Below, piece after piece: positions 25,985 through 34,675 of a DNA stretch of 64,000 nt. The translations under genes were made by a program, and so were the position numbers. Source of the stretch: Bacteroidaceae bacterium (GTDB taxonomy: Bacteria > Bacteroidota > Bacteroidia > Bacteroidales > Bacteroidaceae); contig JAFZSA010000031.1 of NCBI GenBank assembly GCA_017619585.1, positions 62,001 through 126,000 on the forward strand. Direction: 5' to 3'. Under the pieces are notes generated by a model, which worked only from the letters and a program-made list of their open reading frames with translations, was not told the DNA's origin and did no database searches. Every line of letters starts with the position of its first letter. Positions within the stretch are counted from its first letter, which is position 1.

Positions 25985-26027
25985 CCCCCTCCCAGCTCCC
26001 CGAGGGGAGTGATACATTACAAATTAG

Positions 26028-26792
26028 ATGCTGTTGCAGTTAAACCATTTAACTACGGGTTACAGCGGTCGTGTTGTAACACCCGATATCAACGCTACAT
26101 TGGTGCCAGGAGAACTTACCAGTCTCCTGGGACCCAATGGGGTGGGGAAGAGTACCCTGCTCCGAACCCTTTCAGCATTCCTGCCACCCTTGCAAGGTGA
26201 GATTGTGTTGCAAGGAAAATCGTTGGATAGTCTTTCAGCATCCCAGTTGAGCCGTCTTATAGGTGTTGTGCTGACTGAGCGTCCCGATGTTCAGAATATG
26301 ACGGTCCGCGATATGGTTGGCATGGGACGTAGTCCATATACGGGTTTCTGGGGACGCCTCACGGCAGAAGATGAACAGTATGTTTCGGAGGCCATGAAAC
26401 TGGCAGGCATTACAACCTTGGAGAAGCGTATGTTCAATACCCTCAGTGACGGTGAACGTCAGAAGGTAATGATTGCCAAGGTATTGGCACAGCAGACTCC
26501 CGTTATTCTATTAGATGAGCCAACTGCTTTTCTGGATTTCCCCAGCAAGGTAGAAACGTTGCGCCTTCTGCGTCGCTTGGCCCATGAGATGCAGAAGATT
26601 ATCTTCCTGAGTACACATGATGTTGAGATGGCCCTCCAGCTGAGTGACCGCCTATGGATTATGCATCCGGGTGAGGTGGTGATAGGAAAACCGGCTGAAT
26701 TGTCAGAGAACGGAGAGCTAACACGTTTTATTCAGGTTGAAGGCATCCGTTTTGATCCCGTTCTGATGAGTTACCGTATTACTGAGAAATAA
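26028..26792 (+). CDS. btuD: Vitamin B12 ABC transporter ATP-binding protein (BtuD-type)
   Basis: 254 aa, a normal ABC ATPase. Walker A is GPNGVGKSTLL (about residues 36-46), the signature is LSDGERQKVMIAK (about 138-150), Walker B is VILLDEPTAFLDF (about 157-169) and the switch His is in STHD. The EVVIGKPAEL tail is typical of iron-complex/B12 importers (FepC/BtuD). It powers the BtuC channel from the cytoplasmic side. It is separated from btuC by the GH20 gene but stays in the same orientation and close spacing, so it is assigned to the same importer. Confidence 0.9.
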   Translation: MLLQLNHLTTGYSGRVVTPDINATLVPGELTSLLGPNGVGKSTLLRTLSAFLPPLQGEIVLQGKSLDSLSASQLSRLIGVVLTERPDVQNMTVRDMVGMGRSPYTGFWGRLTAEDEQYVSEAMKLAGITTLEKRMFNTLSDGERQKVMIAKVLAQQTPVILLDEPTAFLDFPSKVETLRLLRRLAHEMQKIIFLSTHDVEMALQLSDRLWIMHPGEVVIGKPAELSENGELTRFIQVEGIRFDPVLMSYRITEK

Positions 26793-26813
26793 GACCTATA
26801 AGAAAAATAACCC

Positions 26814-27974
26814 ATGAAAGGAATCCCTGTTTTTCTGCTTTTTATGTGTGTCTTGTCGGCTTCAGCTCAGGAGAACAAGTTCAAAAAAACTTTGAATAAG
26901 CTGCAGGCTTACCTTGACTCATCTGCCGTTCGTAAAGTAGACACCAATTACATAGAGGTTCCTCGGATGCCATGGCGCATCGCCATTAGAGAAAAGTCTG
27001 ATGAGTTTAATCTCTCTATGAAAGCGGAGCTGGATGAGAAATTTGCAGCAGATAAGGGATACACAGGTGTTGGTAATGAGAACGGAGATAGGTTTTCGTG
27101 GAAGATGCGATTCAATCCTCCCATAGCTCAAGCTATTGGTTTCTTTGCCGGTTATCGTGGTTTAGGCATCGGCTATTCTTTCAATCTCCGTAAAAAGATG
27201 GGGCGGACATTTTCTTTCAGTTCCTCAGGAACTCATTACGGACTTAATTTCCGCTATCGTCGTTTCAGTACCAATAGTGTCTACGTAGATGCTGTGGTAA
27301 AAAATGATGAAGGGCTAGAGGAGATGCATTCCCCCGGTGAAACGCCCGAACCTGTAAAAGTCCGGTCTATCATCCTAGACGGCTATTATCTGTTTAATGG
27401 TAAACGATTCTCGCAGGCTGCTGCTTATAGCCAATCTGTAATTCAGAAACGGTCTGCCGGCTCTTTGATGCTGGGTGCCATGTTTCATCATTCTTCCGTT
27501 GATATGGCTAAAGACCGTAATGTTATGTTCATCCAGCTATATGACGATATTGGTAAATTCAGTATTCAGCAGCTTCATCTTGGTGTTGGTTATGGCTACA
27601 ACTGGGTTCCAACACGTGGTTTGCTTTTGAATGCCATGGTGATGCCTACTATCAGTGTCTTTAGCAAAGTGAAGACCCATAAATACGATAGCAACTATAG
27701 TATCTTCGCGGATATAAAATCGGATGGGCATAATCCTATTGACTATGACGATCCTTCATGGTTGGACGATGTAAAGGTATGGGAAACGGGCACCGAAACC
27801 AAGTATGGAAATGTCCATCTCAATATCGATGCCCGTGCTTCTGTTACATATTCATGGAACCGTTACTTTATGAGCGTCTTCGGTCAGGTTAACCAGTTTA
27901 AGTATGGCTTCTCTATCAGTGACGTCAGACTTATTGACTGGTATGTCAGAGGCTCATTCGGCGTCAGGTTCTGA
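26814..27974 (+). CDS. DUF4421-type exported protein, function unknown
   Basis: 386 aa. It has a signal peptide (MKGIPVFLLFMCVLSASAQ), then a mature region rich in alternating hydrophobic and aromatic residues (GFFAGYRGLGIGYSFNL, HYGLNFRYRRFS, LHLGVGYGYNW) that suggests an outer-membrane beta-barrel of about 12-14 strands, ending GSFGVRF. It resembles the DUF4421 family of Bacteroidota; no function is known. It follows the B12 ATPase gene by 21 bases and is likely co-transcribed with it. It ends 10 bases before the convergent FAS1 gene. Confidence 0.75.
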   Translation: MKGIPVFLLFMCVLSASAQENKFKKTLNKLQAYLDSSAVRKVDTNYIEVPRMPWRIAIREKSDEFNLSMKAELDEKFAADKGYTGVGNENGDRFSWKMRFNPPIAQAIGFFAGYRGLGIGYSFNLRKKMGRTFSFSSSGTHYGLNFRYRRFSTNSVYVDAVVKNDEGLEEMHSPGETPEPVKVRSIILDGYYLFNGKRFSQAAAYSQSVIQKRSAGSLMLGAMFHHSSVDMAKDRNVMFIQLYDDIGKFSIQQLHLGVGYGYNWVPTRGLLLNAMVMPTISVFSKVKTHKYDSNYSIFADIKSDGHNPIDYDDPSWLDDVKVWETGTETKYGNVHLNIDARASVTYSWNRYFMSVFGQVNQFKYGFSISDVRLIDWYVRGSFGVRF

Positions 27975-27984
27975 CTCTCTTCTA

Positions 27985-30102
27985 TTACCAGATATCTTCA
28001 GGTTCTACGGGGTTGTCATAGATTTCCTTTGCGCACCATTCCAGGTAGTCCATATACATCTCATATTTATCGGAATCCAATACGGACTTCAGACGCAGGT
28101 AGTAGGATACGTCCGGTTCCAGTGTCTGACGAACCAGAATGTGGCGCAGATTGTTGGGACTTCCTGTACGGCAAGGACCATTGCTGTTTTGTATACTCAT
28201 CTCGCCTCTCATGCGGTTGTTGTTACGCATGTGCTTGTCAACCTCAATGTTGTGAAAGTCATCATCTGTGTCGGGTTCATAACCGTAGTTTTTGTCTGTA
28301 CCTGCCTTGGTCAGATCAATAGGGATACCGGTAGGTGCAAGTCTTTCTTTATCTGATCCGAAATAGAACTGCACAATACCACGGTCACCATTAGGAAGTA
28401 CGCGGTAGCGCAATTCATAGGTGCCTCTGCGTGGAACAGGTGGCAGTTTGATGGTTATCTCGTAATGACCTACAGCTTTCAACTCGTCTTCTTGGTTGTT
28501 ACACCAGTTGTATTTGTAGGCGTTCAGATAGACAAACTTTGTGTCGTTGTTCATATCCATATTTTCCAGATACTGGTATGTGGTGTTGGGTGGGAAGTGA
28601 ACAAACTGGTCACGAGGGTCTACACTGGTCTTCTTACGCAAATCATTGGTCATGGCCTCAGGGAAGAGGCTCATGGCATCAAAGCGAATACGGCTTTTTG
28701 AGAGATTCTCGCGTACATTGTCGGTATAGGACAAGGGCTTGTCAATGGCGTAAATCATACCGTTTATAGCTTGGTATGTGAGCACGTTTTCAGAGTAGTT
28801 GTCTATATGATTGCCCACTTTGTCGGGATCGCAGGACAACTCGTGATATGTGCCTCTTCTGCCGTTATCCAAATTGGGGAAACGGTTCAGGAAGATGCCA
28901 TTACTCTCTTTACTCTCGAAGATTTTCAGCAGTCTGGGTTTTCCCATTGTGGTGTAAAATTCGTATACGGGAATTGTAAGTTTACCTGTAGATTGGTCGA
29001 AATCTTTTTCGTTGACATGGAAAACCAGACGATTGGCAGCTATACGCATGGGAAGTATGTGGTATGTGAACCACTGGTTAAGCAGATTGTCGGGTGATGC
29101 CCAGTTCTCATCTGTGGTAAACACATCGTACTGGCTGTACTGCTTGTTGTCATATATCCATTTCTGAATATCACTACAGGTAATATCTATGGGCTCTTTT
29201 CCTATCTCTTTGCGCCAGAAATCATCGGTCTCGGCAAATAGGGTGAAACCATAGTAGCGGTGTTGAGGCGCATAGGCTGGATATGAATTTCCACTCTTGA
29301 AAGTCCATCCAAAAGCCTTGCCGTCAAAGTCCGGGATAAGCCCCCTTAGGTAAAGTTCGCGGTATTTGTTGTCCTCAATCTTGCTTAAGGTGTCTTTTAG
29401 ACCACAAGCCAAAGCCAGACGTGATGCAACAATAAAGCCCTCCTTCTTTTTGTCCAGGATATCTGCCATGAGGTCAGCCATTGTAACATCTTTTGGGGCA
29501 ATCACCTTCTCCATCTGATGCAGCACACCGTTGATGGCTGGGATGTCGCGGTTCTTGATGCTTACAGGGCAGTCGTAATTGATGTACAGACTATCAGGGT
29601 ATTGATCAACATATCGTACGGTCAGCTTGCGGTCCTTTAGATTACCAATCTGCAGCTCGCCGTTATTCTGCGTGGGGAATGTATATGTCTCGTAGCTCTG
29701 ATAGTCTCCGCCGTCAATGATGCTATTGTATGAAATAATCATTCTGATAGAGTCTAGTATAGCGGTCGTAGGGAACCCATCCCATGTGGGTTCTGTGATA
29801 AGTCCCTCTTCGCATAAGTCCTCCAGATATTTCTGTATGGCATCATTCGTGGGTGCAAACACGGTGTAGTTACCGCGTGCGGTCAGCATTTGGTAGATAG
29901 TAGACTCGCTTATTATGCTTATAGGAGTATTCTTGATTACATTCAGATACTCGGAGTAAGTGTCGGCATGTTTTTCCATGTAGGATACCAGCGTTTCTTC
30001 CTTGAATACGTAACGTGCGCTGTCGTCTACCTTCTCAGAGCAGCCTATAACCATCAGGACGGCTGTTATCAGAACGCTGAAAATATAACTTTTCTTTTTC
30101 AT
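27985..30102 (-). CDS. Fasciclin (FAS1)-domain outer-membrane lipoprotein
   Basis: 705 aa. Lipobox VIGC (Cys21). At least one clear FAS1 domain lies at about residues 35-215, with YTVFAPTNDAIQKYLEDL and, at its end, AINGVLHQMEKVI. A weaker second FAS1-like region covers about 215-470 and ends NGMIYAIDKPLSY. The C-terminal about 170 residues look like a beta-sandwich (RGTYELRYRVLPNG...). FAS1 domains mediate adhesion. In Bacteroidota, FAS1 lipoproteins often accompany SusC/SusD systems; here none is adjacent, but a similarly built FAS1 protein sits in the SusCD operon at 56624-58603. It follows the GH20 gene at 30154 by 51 bases and may share its transcript. Confidence 0.85.
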   Translation of the reverse strand: MKKKSYIFSVLITAVLMVIGCSEKVDDSARYVFKEETLVSYMEKHADTYSEYLNVIKNTPISIISESTIYQMLTARGNYTVFAPTNDAIQKYLEDLCEEGLITEPTWDGFPTTAILDSIRMIISYNSIIDGGDYQSYETYTFPTQNNGELQIGNLKDRKLTVRYVDQYPDSLYINYDCPVSIKNRDIPAINGVLHQMEKVIAPKDVTMADLMADILDKKKEGFIVASRLALACGLKDTLSKIEDNKYRELYLRGLIPDFDGKAFGWTFKSGNSYPAYAPQHRYYGFTLFAETDDFWRKEIGKEPIDITCSDIQKWIYDNKQYSQYDVFTTDENWASPDNLLNQWFTYHILPMRIAANRLVFHVNEKDFDQSTGKLTIPVYEFYTTMGKPRLLKIFESKESNGIFLNRFPNLDNGRRGTYHELSCDPDKVGNHIDNYSENVLTYQAINGMIYAIDKPLSYTDNVRENLSKSRIRFDAMSLFPEAMTNDLRKKTSVDPRDQFVHFPPNTTYQYLENMDMNNDTKFVYLNAYKYNWCNNQEDELKAVGHYEITIKLPPVPRRGTYELRYRVLPNGDRGIVQFYFGSDKERLAPTGIPIDLTKAGTDKNYGYEPDTDDDFHNIEVDKHMRNNNRMRGEMSIQNSNGPCRTGSPNNLRHILVRQTLEPDVSYYLRLKSVLDSDKYEMYMDYLEWCAKEIYDNPVEPEDIW

Positions 30103-30114
30103 TGTGTTTTTCTA

Positions 30115-30132
30115 AATTCAAGATCTTGAATT
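30115..30132. repeat. Perfect 18-bp palindrome before the FAS1 gene
   Basis: AATTCAAGATCTTGAATT reads the same on both strands. It sits 12 bases upstream of the FAS1 ATG and 21 bases past the GH20 stop. It could be an operator for a dimeric regulator or a small hairpin. Confidence 0.6.
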
Positions 30133-30153
30133 ATGATTATTGTAAAGTAGGGC

Positions 30154-31764
30154 TTATTCTTCCAGAGGGCGTTGGTCTATTCCCATAGTCTTTAGACGAT
30201 CCACATGTTTCAACAGACGTGGGTAGAATTTGTCCCAGTTCTGCTGGCTGTTCTTGGTCCATGCTTTCTCTGCCAAAGCCAAGGCACGTGGGAATACCAT
30301 GTACTGCATTTGTGCTTCGGTGGGGATTCGCTCGCACCAGATGTTTCCTTGCATACCCTTTATCAGCTTCAGTTGCCCCTCACTCAGGTCGGTAGGAACA
30401 ATATCGCCAGTATAGAGGTTCTTCAGTGTGTTGTTGTCCTGTGCGTAGTCGAAGTAGCAGAAAGTAAAGGGGCAAAGAATCACCTCGTTACCACCTGTGG
30501 TAGAACGCTGTACAACATCTGTGTGGTCACCACGCCACCAGTTTACGGTAGCTGACTTGCTGACACCGCCTTCCAGTATCTCGTCCCATCCAATGAGTTT
30601 CTTGCCGTTCTCGTTGAAGTACTTTTCCATGGTGCAGGTGAACCAAGACTGCAGTTCGGCCTCGTCCTTCACCCCCTGATCCTTTATACGTTGCTGGCAG
30701 TCGGGACATTTCTTCCATGCCGAGCGGTTTACCTCGTCGCCTCCAATCTCAACATATTCGTAGGGGAAGAGCTCGAAGATTTCCTTGTAAACGTTACGGC
30801 AGAACTCCAGAGATGTATCTTTTCCTACACAGATGGGATCGCGTCCGTCTTTGTTGCAGGATAGCCAGGGATAGCATTTGGTAGCAGCATAGCTATGACC
30901 AGGTACGTCAAATTCAGGTACAATGTCTATACCTCTTACCAATGCATATTCTATAATGTCTTTTACTTCGTCCTGTGTATAGAAACCTCCATATTCCAAG
31001 ATGCCGTCATGCATGCGTGTACGGTCGGCTGTCATGGGAACTATCATGCGCGGATTGTTGTCGTTCTTGGCAATCTCGTTGCAACGTCTGTCCCAATGTT
31101 CCTTTGCAGGATCACGGAATCCGCTATCATCGGTAAGCAAGGGATATTGCTTAATCTCAAGACGCCATCCCTGTGAGTCAACAAGGTGCCAGTGGAACTT
31201 GCTGAATTTGTACAGTGCCATCACATCAAGGAAACGCTTTGTCTCCTCTACCGTGAAGAAATGACGTACGGGGTCCAACATCATGCCACGCCACTCAAAG
31301 GTGGGGGCGTCTTCAATCTCCACAACTGGAACAGTCCAAGTCACATAGGGCTGCAGGGTGGTCTTCTCAATCTGGTAGGGAAGCAGTTGGCGTAAGGATG
31401 CTATGCCGTGTACAATGCCTCGGTAGCTGGCCGCCTCAATCAATATGCCTTTGGAGGTAGCTGTCAGCTTGTAACCTTCGGCACCAACCTGACACTGGGC
31501 GTTCAGGCTCAGTATAATGTCAGCTTTCTTGCCTTTACTGATGGGCAGATTAAAACCTGTAGCGGGGCATAGCTTCTCACGCAGATACGCAGCAGCGGGC
31601 TGCAGGCTCTTATCGTTGTATGCTATGGTAGCATTGGGTTTCAGAATAAATGACCCTTCTTTCTCCACAATGTGGGTGGGCTGTGGGATGATGTTCACCT
31701 CCGCCAGTAACGAAAGAGGCATCAGAAATAATAGCGAAAGAAGCATCGCTTTTGATGTTTTCAT
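30154..31764 (-). CDS. Beta-N-acetylhexosaminidase (GH20)
   Basis: 536 aa from ATG 31764. The frame is open further up to 31923, but only 31764 gives a signal peptide (MKTSKAMLLSLLFLMPLSLLA), and the promoter lies upstream of it. An N-terminal GH20b-like domain precedes the catalytic barrel: WRGMMLDPVRHFFTVEETKR, HWHLVDSQGWRLEI, PEFDVPGHSYAA, the catalytic Asp-Glu in VEIGGDEVNRSAW, then IGWDEILEGG and GNIWCERIP. It releases terminal hexosamines from host or microbial glycans. With the other GH20 gene at 24386 and the GH89 enzyme at 40424, it points to use of mucin- or glycosaminoglycan-type glycans. The FAS1 gene follows it by 51 bases. Confidence 0.95.
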   Translation of the reverse strand: MKTSKAMLLSLLFLMPLSLLAEVNIIPQPTHIVEKEGSFILKPNATIAYNDKSLQPAAAYLREKLCPATGFNLPISKGKKADIILSLNAQCQVGAEGYKLTATSKGILIEAASYRGIVHGIASLRQLLPYQIEKTTLQPYVTWTVPVVEIEDAPTFEWRGMMLDPVRHFFTVEETKRFLDVMALYKFSKFHWHLVDSQGWRLEIKQYPLLTDDSGFRDPAKEHWDRRCNEIAKNDNNPRMIVPMTADRTRMHDGILEYGGFYTQDEVKDIIEYALVRGIDIVPEFDVPGHSYAATKCYPWLSCNKDGRDPICVGKDTSLEFCRNVYKEIFELFPYEYVEIGGDEVNRSAWKKCPDCQQRIKDQGVKDEAELQSWFTCTMEKYFNENGKKLIGWDEILEGGVSKSATVNWWRGDHTDVVQRSTTGGNEVILCPFTFCYFDYAQDNNTLKNLYTGDIVPTDLSEGQLKLIKGMQGNIWCERIPTEAQMQYMVFPRALALAEKAWTKNSQQNWDKFYPRLLKHVDRLKTMGIDQRPLEE

Positions 31765-31799
31765 ATAACAAAGAAATAAAAATGTTAACTTTTTCAGCG

Positions 31800-31807
31800 C
31801 AAAGATA
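31800..31807 (-). promoter_or_regulatory. -7 box of the GH20 gene
   Basis: TATCTTTG on the minus strand, 35 bases before ATG 31764, fits TAnnTTTG. No TTTG is seen at 19-21 bases upstream. Confidence 0.45.
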
Positions 31808-31850
31808 CAACAAATATTGTTTTTTTTGTTGTTTTTGCTTCGGAATTTAA

Positions 31851-31858
31851 TAATTTTG
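31851..31858 (+). promoter_or_regulatory. -7 box of the surface-protein gene
   Basis: TAATTTTG on the plus strand, 43 bases before ATG 31902, fits TAnnTTTG. TTTG motifs upstream are at 13 and 22 bases, not the usual 19-21. Confidence 0.45.
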
Positions 31859-31901
31859 TGCCCGAAAAATACATAAACATTAGGTATTATAATAGGTAAA
31901 A

Positions 31902-34622
31902 ATGAAAAGTATCGCAAAAACAATCTCGAAAAAGGTGGTTGCTATGCTGCTGCCTTTATTGTTCTGTGCATCGCAGGCGATTGCTACAGACTACATCAGT
32001 GACGTGGTGCTGGTTGGAGGTACCAAACAAGAGACAAACACACTTATTGATTCCTACAAGTCAAAAGGATGGACGCTTGTAGAAAAGGATTTGAATGCCG
32101 GTGCCGGAGGTGACTACATCTACCTTCTATACAAGAAGGAGAGCTCTGAGGGTATTAATAGAGGCTATATTACACATTTCTATATCAAAAAGGGAACATG
32201 GCCTTTTCCTGACGATATAAAAGTTCAGGATATAGATTTTCATCTTGTTTCTTATAAGGGAGGTGACCATTTCAGAGGTCAGAGGGGCGACCTGAATAGT
32301 AACACAGGCGATGATTCTGACCCTATACATTTATACTACACCCGAGCTTTCTTTTCTGATCAACAAGTGGTTACTGATATAACCTTTAATTCCAACAAGA
32401 GTGGTGCTTTGGGAGCCAATGCCACATCTGCACCATACGACCTGAATGCCGGTGCAGGCGGAGACTATATCTATATGCATGTTTCAAAGCAAAAAGGTAT
32501 ACCTGATTTGGTTGGAGAGGGAACTGTGACCAGTCCCCATATAATATGGAACGAAGACGACTGGCATGTTTTTGCCACGGATGTTAAGAATGGCCGGAAG
32601 GCTGATAAAATTGTTGCGCTTGCTGAGGATATAAAAGTCACTGAGATGGTGGGAACTAAAAACCAGCCTTTTACTGGTGAGTTCTATGGATTAGGGCATG
32701 AACTGGATCTTGCTATTGTCAGCACAGAAGATGGTGCTGCACCTTTTCGTTATGTAAAGGGTGCTGTCATTCATGGTGTAAAGACTAAAGGTACAGTTTT
32801 CCGTGCCCTTACGAATACTGGTAATGGTCATGCTGGCGGTTTGGTCGGTTTCTGCGTAGGTGACAGCACAACCATCGAGGACTGCGTTGTCAGGACCAAT
32901 GTAACGGGATTACACTATCTTGGCGGTATCGTAGGCCATGCCGGTTCAGGTAAACTGGCGCTCAGGAAGTGCTCTTTTAATGGTACACTCGGTAGCTACA
33001 TGGACTTTGCCGGTGGTCTGGTTGGCTGGTGTGATGAAGGAAGTCTTTCTCTGTATAGCTGTATGACCGATTGCACCATTAATCCGGGATTAAATGGAAA
33101 ATTTCATCCCATTGCCTGTAAGTGGGATGGTGGCAAGGCTACAGCCACTTTCGAAGATGTATTCTACCTGAACACTCTTACACAGAATGTTCCTGACCAA
33201 AACCTGTTGCCGGAAGTCGAGGCTCAGTTAGTTAATGCATCTCGCGTAGAGAATCAGTGGGACGACCCCTTTACTGCTGCTGATGGTACAACATATTTTG
33301 CCGCACATCAGGCCAGCCCCAAGATTATGCCTTATAAATTCCGTTTTGAGAATAGCTTGTGTGACTGGACTGTTTCTGCTCTCCAATCCGGCTCTGGCCT
33401 TATTGAGGAGGACAGCTACGAAGGAAAAAGCTGCTTTGTATTCAGGGCTTCTGACCATGATCAGTACCTCATCACTCCTGAGTTGAAATGTCGTGCTAAT
33501 GAGAAGGTCGTCTTCCATTTCCATGGAACAAAAGGAGTGGCTGTTAAGTTCCAGATAGGTACATCTACAACTACCAATGACCCTTCTGTCTTCAAATGGT
33601 CTGATGAGTATACAGCATTGGCTGGCAGTTGGAGCGATATTGTAGTGATAACTTCCGGTAAGATCAAATACATTGCCATTAAATCTGTATCAGGAGCTTC
33701 TGACTTCTATGTAGATTACTTCACCATGGAAGAGTTCGGAATCTATGATCCCGAGAATGTCACTACCACGGACATTGCCAAAGATGCCGCCTCTTTGCAA
33801 TGGAATGGTAACTCAGACTCTTACACTGTCCGTTATCGTCCTCAACCGTATTTCCTGGAAACCTTCGATGGTGATAAGATAAACTGGAGAGTACATAATG
33901 AAGGAGGCAACTCACAGACCAACTGGAAGGTTACCTATTTCAATGATGGTACTTATTTGCATGCTCACAGTGGTCAGAGGCTGGCTTTTGGACGCAGCTA
34001 TGACTATAGTGGTCAGACAGCTTATAAGGTAGACAACTGGCTCATCTCTCCACAGGTAGAACTTGGTGGTGTCTTAAGCTATTGGCTGATGGATGATGGT
34101 AACAAACACGAACATTATGAGATTTGGGTATCTACTACCGTATGTGAATTATCTGCTTTCCAGAAAGTTGCTGAGCCTGGTCATGGAACCTTGCAGTATC
34201 AATGGGAAGAGAAAACAGTGGATTTGAGCCAGTTCCAGGGACAGAAGGGCTACATAGCCTTCCGCTTGACAGACGAAGGTAAGGACTTCCTGGCCATAGA
34301 TGATGTTGCGCTCTATGACAATGACTGGGTTACCCTTACTACCAACGAGCCTAACGTGGTACTGAATAATTTAGCGCCTGGAACTGCATATGATGTTCAG
34401 GTTCAGGGTGCCAAGGACGGAAAGACAACGGATTGGTCATCTGTTTATACCTTTACCACAGTACCACTGTCCCAGGAAGAGATTGATGGCATAAGCTCCA
34501 TCAGTATCTCACCTGCCAATCAAAATGATGTCTGGTATGACTTGAATGGCCGTCGTATAAACGAACAACCCCGAAAGTCTGGTCTTTATATTCATAATGG
34601 AAAGAAGATACTTCGCAGGTAA
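31902..34622 (+). CDS. Large surface protein: MABP-like repeats, GLUG repeats, adhesin module, T9SS-like tail
   Basis: 906 aa. Signal peptide ending SQAIA. About residues 28-205 hold two copies of a module ending in DLNAGAGGDYIY (about 66-77 and 182-193), a motif I know from MABP/beta-prism domains. A GLUG-type region follows (about 300-400; GHAGGLVGFCVGDST, LGGIVGHAGSGKLAL, FAGGLVGWCDEGS). Next come a carbohydrate-binding-like sandwich (about 480-610), a MAM/choice-of-anchor-type module (about 645-805; VDNWLISPQVELGG, FLAIDDVALYD) and an Fn3-like segment. The end, VWYDLNGRRINEQP then GLYIHNGKKILRR, looks like the C-terminal signal of type IX secretion substrates. This suggests a secreted, surface-attached adhesin or binding protein; the ligand is unknown. 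It is transcribed alone, divergently from the GH20 gene. Confidence 0.8.
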   Translation: MKSIAKTISKKVVAMLLPLLFCASQAIATDYISDVVLVGGTKQETNTLIDSYKSKGWTLVEKDLNAGAGGDYIYLLYKKESSEGINRGYITHFYIKKGTWPFPDDIKVQDIDFHLVSYKGGDHFRGQRGDLNSNTGDDSDPIHLYYTRAFFSDQQVVTDITFNSNKSGALGANATSAPYDLNAGAGGDYIYMHVSKQKGIPDLVGEGTVTSPHIIWNEDDWHVFATDVKNGRKADKIVALAEDIKVTEMVGTKNQPFTGEFYGLGHELDLAIVSTEDGAAPFRYVKGAVIHGVKTKGTVFRALTNTGNGHAGGLVGFCVGDSTTIEDCVVRTNVTGLHYLGGIVGHAGSGKLALRKCSFNGTLGSYMDFAGGLVGWCDEGSLSLYSCMTDCTINPGLNGKFHPIACKWDGGKATATFEDVFYLNTLTQNVPDQNLLPEVEAQLVNASRVENQWDDPFTAADGTTYFAAHQASPKIMPYKFRFENSLCDWTVSALQSGSGLIEEDSYEGKSCFVFRASDHDQYLITPELKCRANEKVVFHFHGTKGVAVKFQIGTSTTTNDPSVFKWSDEYTALAGSWSDIVVITSGKIKYIAIKSVSGASDFYVDYFTMEEFGIYDPENVTTTDIAKDAASLQWNGNSDSYTVRYRPQPYFLETFDGDKINWRVHNEGGNSQTNWKVTYFNDGTYLHAHSGQRLAFGRSYDYSGQTAYKVDNWLISPQVELGGVLSYWLMDDGNKHEHYEIWVSTTVCELSAFQKVAEPGHGTLQYQWEEKTVDLSQFQGQKGYIAFRLTDEGKDFLAIDDVALYDNDWVTLTTNEPNVVLNNLAPGTAYDVQVQGAKDGKTTDWSSVYTFTTVPLSQEEIDGISSISISPANQNDVWYDLNGRRINEQPRKSGLYIHNGKKILRR

Positions 34623-34632
34623 TTCTGAATAG

Positions 34633-34675
34633 AAAAAGAACGGGGAGCAATAATCAATTGCTTCCCGTTCTTTTT
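34633..34675. terminator. Bidirectional terminator between convergent genes
   Basis: An 18-bp stem, AAAAAGAACGGGGAGCAA (34633-34650) with TTGCTTCCCGTTCTTTTT (34658-34675), has one wobble pair and a 7-base loop. It is flanked by A and T runs, so it works for the plus-strand surface gene and the minus-strand patatin gene. Confidence 0.88.
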
